DNA of 20,039 nucleotides, taken from Friedmanniella sp. (GTDB lineage: Bacteria > Actinomycetota > Actinomycetes > Propionibacteriales > Propionibacteriaceae). The notes below the pieces were generated by a model. It was given only the letters and a program-made list of their open reading frames with translations, was not told where the DNA came from and did not search any database. Position numbers and translations under genes: made by a program. Positions 15,291-20,039 of the stretch are shown one piece after another. Every line of letters starts with the position of its first letter. Positions within the stretch are counted from its first letter, which is position 1. The stretch lies in NCBI GenBank assembly GCA_025964935.1, contig JAOPXW010000324.1, positions 1-20,039 on the forward strand, in the 5' to 3' direction.

Positions 15291-15698
15291 ATGCGGTGGC
15301 TCGACTGGTACGGCGACGGGGCCCTGCACGTCCTCGACATCGGGCTCGCCTGCTGCGCCCTGGAGTTCGACGCGGCGGCCCGGCAGGCGGCCGCCCTGCC
15401 CGCCGACGTCGCCCCCGACGCCCGGGTGGCCGTGGTCATCTCGGGCACGGTGACCGACCGTCTCGCCCCCACCGTGGTGGCCCTGGTCGAGGCGTGCCAG
15501 ACCGCCGACCTGCCCCGACCGACGGTGGTCTCCTTCGGCGCCTGCGCCTCCTCGGGCGGGCCCTACTGGGACTCGTACGCCGTCACCAAGGGGGTCGACC
15601 AGCTGGTGGGGGTGGACGTGTTCGTGCCCGGCTGCCCGCCGCCGCCCGAGGCGCTGCAGGCGGTCTTCGACGAGCTGGTCGGGCGGGTGCGCCGATGA
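15291..15698 (+). CDS. NuoB-like iron-sulfur protein (short complex I subunit B homologue)
   Basis: This 135-residue protein is related to NuoB/PSST, the complex I subunit that carries cluster N2, and to small subunits of group 4 hydrogenases. The four ligands are present: Cys21-Cys22 in IGLACCALEF, Cys85 in SFGACASSGGPYWDSY and Cys115 in VDVFVPGCPPPPEAL. Their spacing (63 and 30) is close to that of true NuoB. The protein is shorter than usual NuoB (about 160-220) and lacks the typical N- and C-terminal extensions. The ATG at 15291 is supported by a leaderless-type -10 box; a GTG three codons upstream is possible. It overlaps the NuoC-like gene as ATGA. In complex I this subunit works against NuoD; no NuoD-like gene is present here, so its electron acceptor is unknown. 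Confidence 0.85.
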   Translation: MRWLDWYGDGALHVLDIGLACCALEFDAAARQAAALPADVAPDARVAVVISGTVTDRLAPTVVALVEACQTADLPRPTVVSFGACASSGGPYWDSYAVTKGVDQLVGVDVFVPGCPPPPEALQAVFDELVGRVRR

Positions 15699-16252
15699 GG
15701 GTCGTGCCGGCCGAGGGCTGGGACGGGGCTGCGGCGGAGGCGTACGCGGAGGGCTGGACGGCGTTCGACTGGCTGGGGGCGGTCGACGAGATCGGCCGCC
15801 GCGACTGCCTGCGGATCGTGCTGGCCCTGCGCGACCCGACCCGGCCCGGTGAGCCCGAGCTGCTCCTCAGCACCGACCTGCCCCGGTCCGAGCCGCGGGT
15901 GGCCAGCCTGCGGGAGCGGTGGGCCGGGGCCGGCTGGCACGAGCGGGAGGCCGCCGAGCTGTTCGGGGTGGAGTTCGTGGGCGGGGAGCGGCGCGCGCTG
16001 CTGCTGGGGGCCGACTTCGCCGGGACCCCGCTGCGCAAGGACGAGGTGCTGGCCGCCCGGACCGGCGCGCCCTGGCCGGGTGGCAAGGAGCCCGGGGAGA
16101 GTGCCGCCTCGCCGAGTCGCCGTCGGATGATGCCGCCCGGGGTCCCCGACCCCGAGGTCTGGGGCGACCGGGACGCCGCGGCGCCCGACGCCGACGCCGA
16201 CGAGATCGCCGCCTCGGCGGTGGGTGGCCGCGTCCGGCGGCGTCCCCGATGA
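15695..16252 (+). CDS. NuoC-like protein (complex I 30-kDa subunit family)
   Basis: This 185-residue protein has a core matching the NuoC/30-kDa domain, a structural subunit without cofactors. The diagnostic stretch is AGWHEREAAELFGVEFVG, followed by LLLGADFAGTPLRKDE (residues about 90-130), corresponding to the WxERExxDxFGI...GxPLRKDF signature. The N-terminal part (1-85) is compatible with the NuoC alpha/beta fold. The last 55-60 residues (from PWPGGKEPGE) are Pro/Arg/Asp-rich and probably disordered. Within them, RRMMPPGVPDPEVWGD is an unusual tail. It overlaps both neighbours by ATGA, so the three proteins should be made together. NuoC normally docks NuoD and NuoB; here only the NuoB-like partner is available locally. 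Confidence 0.82.
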   Translation: MRVVPAEGWDGAAAEAYAEGWTAFDWLGAVDEIGRRDCLRIVLALRDPTRPGEPELLLSTDLPRSEPRVASLRERWAGAGWHEREAAELFGVEFVGGERRALLLGADFAGTPLRKDEVLAARTGAPWPGGKEPGESAASPSRRRMMPPGVPDPEVWGDRDAAAPDADADEIAASAVGGRVRRRPR

Positions 16253-16656
16253 GCGCGCCGGTCGAACCGGCGGCGGTCGAACCGGCTGCGGGGACCGGGC
16301 CGCACGGATCGATCCAGCTGATCGAGTCGGCGTGCACGTCGTGCATGATCTGCGCCCGCGAATGCCCCAGCTGGTGCATCACCATCGACTCCCACACCGA
16401 GCCGATCGCCGACCTGCCGGCCGGCACCCGGGAGCGGACCCAGAACGTCCTGGACCACTTCGCCATCGACTGGTCGCTGTGCATGTACTGCGGGATCTGC
16501 GTGGACGAGTGCCCCTTCGACGCCCTGGAGTGGGTCAGCGAGCACACCGTCGCCGCGGCCAGCCTGGTCGACCTGACCCACGGTCGGGCCGAGCTCGCTC
16601 CGCGGTCGGGTTCCGGGCCCGCGCCGCGGCCCGGCCTCGACGCCGGCCGGGCCTAG
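16249..16656 (+). CDS. NuoI-like 2x[4Fe-4S] ferredoxin-type protein
   Basis: This 135-residue protein carries two 4Fe-4S motifs: CTSCMICARECP (Cys29, 32, 35, 39) and CMYCGICVDECP (Cys78, 81, 84, 88). The distance between them (about 38 residues) and the sequence DECPFDALEW resemble NuoI/HycF-type subunits rather than a small bacterial ferredoxin. An extra Cys43 follows the first motif. The first 20 residues are Ala/Pro/Glu-rich and the last 25 Pro/Gly/Arg-rich, both probably flexible. The N-terminal amphipathic helix that anchors NuoI to the membrane arm is not obvious, so the protein may be soluble. It starts in an ATGA overlap with the NuoC-like gene. Its TAG stop shares bases with the stop of the convergent P450 gene. 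It could accept electrons from KorAB; this is inference. Confidence 0.87.
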   Translation: MSAPVEPAAVEPAAGTGPHGSIQLIESACTSCMICARECPSWCITIDSHTEPIADLPAGTRERTQNVLDHFAIDWSLCMYCGICVDECPFDALEWVSEHTVAAASLVDLTHGRAELAPRSGSGPAPRPGLDAGRA

Positions 16657-17876
16657 TCGGTCCCGGTCCGCAGCCGGATGCCGAAGCCGCGCAGGTCGTA
16701 GCCCTGCGACACCGGGTTCCAGGTCACCCGCGGCGGCCCGTCGGCGACCACGTCCCGGTCCAGCAGCGCGCTCAGGAACACCTCCGCCTCCATCAGGGCC
16801 AGCGGCCCGCCCGGGCAGCGGTGGTGCCCGTCGCCGAAGCTCATCACCGCGGCCGGGACCGCGCTGGGCAGCGTCCGGCCGGGGCACAGCCCGTACGGCT
16901 CCCCGCCCACGGTGGCCGGGTCGGCGTTGGCGGCCCGGATGTCGAGGTCGACCAGGGCCCCGGCGGGGATGACGACCTCGCCCGTGTCGGTCGCCAGGCT
17001 GAGGTCGGCCTCGGTCCGGCGCAGCAGGTGGCCCACCACGGGCTCGAGTCGCAGGGTCTCGGCCAGCACGTCGGCCCGCGCGGCGCGGTCGCCCGCACGG
17101 TAACGGCGGAGCAGGTCGGCGTCGTCCAGCAGGTGCCAGGCCGCCATCACGATGAACTCGCGGGTGGTGACCATGCCCGCGGCGGCGTAGGTCAGGCACT
17201 CGGTCAGGATGTCGACGTCGCTGAACCCCTGCTCCAGCAGCTGGCTGATGACGTCCTCGCGGGGTCGCCGCCGGCGCTGGCGGATGGCCGGCTTCACGTC
17301 GAGCCAGAAGAAGCGGGCGACGGCGGTGGCCCGACGGGCCGCCTGGAGCCGGCCGTGCAGGCTCCGATCCCGGGTCAGCGGGTCACCGGTGAAGAAGGTG
17401 TTGAGGCGTCGGGCCATGCCGGTGGCCGACGAGCTGGTCAGGCCGACGACCCGTCCGGCCACCCGGGCCGCCATCTGCAGCGAGAGGTCGCTCAGGTCGG
17501 TGGACCGGTCCGACCGGACCCGGGAGACCAGGTCGGCGGCCAGGGTCGCCATCATGGGTCGGTAGCCCTCGATCACGGCCGGGGCGAAGAAGCGGGCGCT
17601 GGCCTTGCGCTGCCGCCGGTGCTGGGTGCCCTCGAGATAGAGGATGGGCGAGCGCATCTGGACCTCGCGCAGCTGGTCGCCGCCGAAGCCGGCCTGTCGG
17701 GTGCCGGTCGCGGTGCGCAGCACCTGGCGGACCCCGGCGAAGGACGTCACCCGCCACCGCTCCTCGCCGTCGGCGCCCGTGGTCCGGGCCACCCCCGGGC
17801 CGGTCGCGCGGCCGTCGGGCTCGAGCTTGCGGACGGGGCAGCGGATCGGGCCACCCGTCGTCGGGGCCTCGGTCAC
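16653..17876 (-). CDS. Cytochrome P450
   Basis: This is a heme-thiolate monooxygenase, 407 residues, a normal length for a soluble bacterial P450. The heme-binding loop FGDGHHRCPG places the axial ligand at Cys354. The K-helix ExxR appears as ETLRLEP. The I-helix stretch is AAAGMVTTREF, with the Thr used in oxygen activation. The start is the GTG at 17876, which overlaps the stop of the upstream oxidoreductase (GTGA), with GAGGAGG about 10 bases upstream; the longer open frame upstream is a shadow. No ferredoxin or reductase gene sits next to it on the same strand, although a NuoI-like ferredoxin gene converges on it. The substrate is unknown. Coupling to an alpha-hydroxy-acid oxidoreductase suggests a shared pathway. 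Confidence 0.95.
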   Translation of the reverse strand: MTEAPTTGGPIRCPVRKLEPDGRATGPGVARTTGADGEERWRVTSFAGVRQVLRTATGTRQAGFGGDQLREVQMRSPILYLEGTQHRRQRKASARFFAPAVIEGYRPMMATLAADLVSRVRSDRSTDLSDLSLQMAARVAGRVVGLTSSSATGMARRLNTFFTGDPLTRDRSLHGRLQAARRATAVARFFWLDVKPAIRQRRRRPREDVISQLLEQGFSDVDILTECLTYAAAGMVTTREFIVMAAWHLLDDADLLRRYRAGDRAARADVLAETLRLEPVVGHLLRRTEADLSLATDTGEVVIPAGALVDLDIRAANADPATVGGEPYGLCPGRTLPSAVPAAVMSFGDGHHRCPGGPLALMEAEVFLSALLDRDVVADGPPRVTWNPVSQGYDLRGFGIRLRTGTD

Positions 17877-18994
17877 CGGGCCACCACCTCCTCGGTCAGG
17901 TCGGCCAGCCGGGCCGTGCCCAGCTGGGTCATCACCCGGCGCAGCCCGGTGTCGAGGTCGCCCAGCACCGAGACCACCCCACGTTCGCCGGCCGCGGCCA
18001 GGGCCCACATCACCGGGCGACCGACGAAGACCGCCCGCGCCCCCAGGGCCAGTGCCCCGGCGACGTGCTCACCGCTGCGGAGCCCGCTGTCGACGTACAC
18101 CTCCGCGTCGTCGCCGACTGCGGCCACCACCTCCGGCAGGGCCCGGGCGGAGGTGACCGAGGGTCCCAGCCGGCGCCCGCCGTGGGTGGAGACCACGACC
18201 CCGGCGGCCCCGGCGTCCACGGCCCGGCGAGCGTCGTCGGCGCGCAGCACGCCCTTGACCAGCACGGGCAGGCCGCCGCTGACCTCGCGCAGCCAGCCGA
18301 TGGTGCCGAAGTCGATCGAGGGGTCCATCTCCAGCCCGGACGGGCCGGCCGCCACCAGCTCCTCGGGGGTCAGGTTGCCGTGCCGGGCGCGGGCGGGACC
18401 GACGGGCCAGGACCGCGGGTTCACCGGGGCCGGCAGCAGCGCGAGCATGTCGACGGTGAGCAGCAGGGCCCGCGCGCCGTGGTCCCGGGCCCGCTGCACC
18501 AGCAGGGCGGTCAGGCCCCGGTCCCGCATGACGTAGACCTGGAACCACCACGGAGCGCCGGTCGCGCCGATCGCGGCGTACGGGACGCTGACGTGGGTGG
18601 TCACCCCCAGCAGCCCGCCCGCGGCGGCGACGGCGCGGGCGACGGCCACCTCGGCCTCGGGGTCGGCGGCGTGCTGCTGGGCCATCGGGGCGACGAGCAC
18701 CGGGCTCGCCACCGGGGTGCCGAGCACCGTGGTCGTGGTGTCGATGACGCTGACGTCCCGCAGGGCGCGGGGCCGGAAGCGCAGCGCCGACCAGGCGGCC
18801 TCACCCTCGGCGGAGCCGTCCAGCCGGCCGGCGGTGGCGCCGTAGTAGGCGCTGACGTAGTCGGGCAGCACCTGCCGGGCGCGGGTCTCGAAGCTGTCGG
18901 GGTGATCCGTCCGCACACCCGCCGCCTCGACCGGGGCCGGATCGGCGTACGGGTTCACGCCGTGACCGCGCTCGCGCGGGGACCGTTCGCTCAT
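17873..18994 (-). CDS. FMN-dependent alpha-hydroxy-acid oxidoreductase (LldD/glycolate oxidase family)
   Basis: This flavoprotein of 373 residues oxidises a 2-hydroxy acid to the 2-oxo acid (lactate dehydrogenase/oxidase, glycolate oxidase or lactate 2-monooxygenase type). Catalytic residues are in place: Tyr154 (WFQVY), Asp182 (LLLTVD), Lys247 (LPVLVKGV), and His271 and Arg274 (STHGGRRLG). The C-terminal FMN-phosphate region reads VYVDSGLRSGEHVAGALALGARAVFVGRP. The usual HGGRQLD is altered to HGGRRLG, and the loop after LTVD lacks the common GRRERD, so the substrate may differ from lactate. The ATG at 18994 has GGAGGTGA about 9 bases upstream. It is the first gene of a two-gene operon with the P450. 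I considered the mycofactocin enzyme MftD, but no other mycofactocin gene is nearby. Confidence 0.93.
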   Translation of the reverse strand: MSERSPRERGHGVNPYADPAPVEAAGVRTDHPDSFETRARQVLPDYVSAYYGATAGRLDGSAEGEAAWSALRFRPRALRDVSVIDTTTTVLGTPVASPVLVAPMAQQHAADPEAEVAVARAVAAAGGLLGVTTHVSVPYAAIGATGAPWWFQVYVMRDRGLTALLVQRARDHGARALLLTVDMLALLPAPVNPRSWPVGPARARHGNLTPEELVAAGPSGLEMDPSIDFGTIGWLREVSGGLPVLVKGVLRADDARRAVDAGAAGVVVSTHGGRRLGPSVTSARALPEVVAAVGDDAEVYVDSGLRSGEHVAGALALGARAVFVGRPVMWALAAAGERGVVSVLGDLDTGLRRVMTQLGTARLADLTEEVVAR

Positions 18995-19030
18995 GCGGTC
19001 AGCTCACCTCCGGGCGACCGGTGGCCTCCG

Positions 19031-19069
19031 CGCCGCCGTCCGGCCCATCCTAGGGCGGACCGGGCGGCG
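19031..19069 (-). terminator. Strong hairpin after the YajQ-family gene
   Basis: A bulged stem of about 15 bp (19031-19046 with 19053-19069) closes a 6-base loop in the 94-base gap after the YajQ-family stop. It has no T-run. It probably ends that transcript ahead of the hydroxy-acid oxidoreductase gene, but could be read through. Confidence 0.45.
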
Positions 19070-19088
19070 GCGGGGTCGGATCCGGTGG

Positions 19089-19580
19089 TCAGCGGTAGTT
19101 GGTGAACTGCACCGCGAAGTCGTAGTCCTGGCCCTTGATCAGGGCCTGGACCACCTGCAGGTCGTCGCGGCTCTTGCTGCTGACCCGCAGCTCGTCGCCC
19201 TGGATCAGGGCCTTGACGCCCTTGGGCCCCTCGTCGCGGATGAGCTTGGAGACCTTCTTGGCGTTCTCCTGGCTGATCCCCTCCTCGGTGGTGGCGGTGA
19301 TCTTGTAGAGCTTGCCCGAGGACCGGGGCTCACCGGCGTCCAGCGACTTCAGGCTGACCCCGCGCTTGACCAGCTTGGACTGGAAGACGTCGAGGACGGC
19401 CTTGACCCGCTCCTCGGAGTTGGCCTGCAGCTCGATCGCCTCGCCGGACCACTCGATGGAGGCGTCGGTGTTCTTGAAGTCGAAGCGCTGCCGGATCTCT
19501 TTGGCGGCCTGGTTGAGGGCGTTGTCGACCTCCTGCCGGTCGACCTTGCTGACGACGTCGAACGAGCTGTCTGCAGCCAC
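19089..19580 (-). CDS. YajQ-family nucleotide-binding protein
   Basis: This 163-residue protein is the standard length of the YajQ (UPF0234) family, which consists of two RNA-binding-like domains. Members bind nucleotides, and some bind cyclic di-GMP. Diagnostic stretches are [20 protein letters not shown] at the N-terminus, [16 protein letters not shown], and at the end [16 protein letters not shown] and [12 protein letters not shown]. The GTG start at 19580 gives [10 protein letters not shown], with GGAGA about 6 bases upstream. The open frame continues 5' only because it passes through tRNA sequence. A leader hairpin (19606-19612 with 19619-19625) lies between this gene and the divergent tRNA-Tyr. 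It is a single-gene unit. The molecular role in actinobacteria is not established. Confidence 0.95.
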   Translation of the reverse strand: MAADSSFDVVSKVDRQEVDNALNQAAKEIRQRFDFKNTDASIEWSGEAIELQANSEERVKAVLDVFQSKLVKRGVSLKSLDAGEPRSSGKLYKITATTEEGISQENAKKVSKLIRDEGPKGVKALIQGDELRVSSKSRDDLQVVQALIKGQDYDFAVQFTNYR

Positions 19581-19670
19581 GTGGGTCTCCGTTCTGGATG
19601 CGGCGCGCGGGGTCGGCCCCCCGCGGAACAGAGTCATTCTGCCGAACCGGGACGGGGCCCGCCCACACGG

Positions 19671-19700
19671 TTCGCCCACCGGGGCACAAGTTGCTATTGT
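19671..19700 (+). promoter_or_regulatory. Candidate promoter of tRNA-Tyr
   Basis: TATTGT (19695-19700) fits TANNNT and lies in the only AT-rich patch before the tRNA. TTCGCC (19671-19676) is a weak -35 at 18-base spacing. Transcription would start near 19707, about 29 bases before the tRNA. Confidence 0.42.
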
Positions 19701-19735
19701 TTCTCCCCGCTGGCCGGTCGCAAGGCCACCAGCAC

Positions 19736-19817
<82 letters not shown>

Positions 19818-19826
19818 CGACGAGGA

Positions 19827-19857
19827 TTCGCGCCCACCACCGGCGGGTGTGTATCTT
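19827..19857 (+). promoter_or_regulatory. Candidate separate promoter of tRNA-Thr
   Basis: TATCTT (19852-19857) fits TANNNT and lies 36 bases before tRNA-Thr. TTCGCG (19827-19832) is a weak -35 at 19-base spacing, similar to the element before tRNA-Tyr. Co-transcription with tRNA-Tyr is equally possible. Confidence 0.32.
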
Positions 19858-19892
19858 GGTCCGTCGGTTCCGCCGCCAGGCGGGAGCGTGAG

Positions 19893-19964
19893 GCCCCTAT
19901 AGCTCAGTAGGCAGAGCGTCTCCATGGTAAGGAGAAGGTCTGCGGTTCGAATCCGCATGGGGGC
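19893..19964 (+). tRNA. tRNA-Thr (anticodon GGT)
   Basis: The acceptor stem GCCCCTA (19893-19899) pairs with TGGGGGC (19958-19964), with one G-T wobble. The anticodon stem TCTCC/GGAGA encloses loop ATGGTAA with anticodon GGT at 19926-19928. The T arm is TGCGG-TTCGAAT-CCGCA. The next base, C19965, would be the discriminator, which is unusual, and G19892 could pair with it. CCA is not encoded. The 75 bases after it to the window end show no gene that I can support. Confidence 0.94.
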
Positions 19965-20039
19965 CCGGAACTTGAGCTCTGGTGCCACCGCGCACCGGCG
20001 GAATACGTCACCCTCACGGGTCGTTGACCGACCAGTCGC

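Noticed and set aside
16224..18536. A 770-codon plus-strand open frame crossing the NuoI-like, P450 and oxidoreductase genes
   Set aside because: It spans three genes on both strands that have intact catalytic motifs, and its own composition is typical of a shadow frame.
17873..18994. A mycofactocin-type MftD assignment for the flavoenzyme
   Set aside because: No precursor peptide, radical SAM enzyme or other mycofactocin gene is present in the flanking sequence, and the family similarity is general.

Overview
The window is a chromosomal stretch of a high-GC actinobacterium. The evidence is the strongly G/C-biased third codon positions, frequent GTG starts, many 4-base stop/start overlaps, a class I xylose isomerase whose active-site numbering equals that of the Streptomyces enzymes, a KorA with fused gamma and alpha domains, and a sugar ABC operon that carries no ATPase gene of its own. 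A member of the Propionibacteriales or a neighbouring order is my guess, but the sequence does not settle it. I see no mobile element, phage gene or CRISPR array.

Layout. (1) 1-1501: the 3' part of an NCS1-family nucleobase-type permease, coupled to a small isochorismatase-like cysteine hydrolase. (2) 1575-12003: a sugar locus. A leftward operon encodes a ThuA-like protein, a Gfo/Idh/MocA oxidoreductase and a GH3 glycosidase. Next comes a leftward LacI-family regulator. A rightward operon encodes a Tat-type lipoprotein sugar-binding protein, two ABC permeases and xylose isomerase. (3) 12096-15073: leftward korB and korA, a 2-oxoacid:ferredoxin oxidoreductase. (4) 15291-16656: divergent from korA, three overlapping genes related to complex I subunits NuoB, NuoC and NuoI, with no NuoD, NuoH or NADH module. 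(5) 16653-18994: a leftward pair, an FMN-dependent alpha-hydroxy-acid oxidoreductase and a cytochrome P450. (6) 19089-19964: a YajQ-family protein, then tRNA-Tyr(GTA) and tRNA-Thr(GGT).

How the genes work together. The sugar locus looks like one local regulon. Four intergenic sites resemble the 11-mer CGAAACTTTCG: one in front of each of the three transcription units and one just past the lacI stop codon. One of them overlaps the -10 box of a good promoter (TTGACA, 17 bases, TACGTT) driving the transport operon. The likely scheme is import of a xylose-containing glycoside, cleavage by the GH3 enzyme, possibly oxidation of the sugar by the ThuA/Gfo pair, and isomerisation of free xylose by XylA. 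Xylulokinase and the transporter ATPase must lie elsewhere.

The least conventional part is the NuoB/C/I-like cassette facing korAB. It keeps all iron-sulfur ligands expected of NuoB and NuoI but has no quinone-site partner in the window. It could be a small electron-transfer module linked to ferredoxin metabolism. That link is inference from gene position only.
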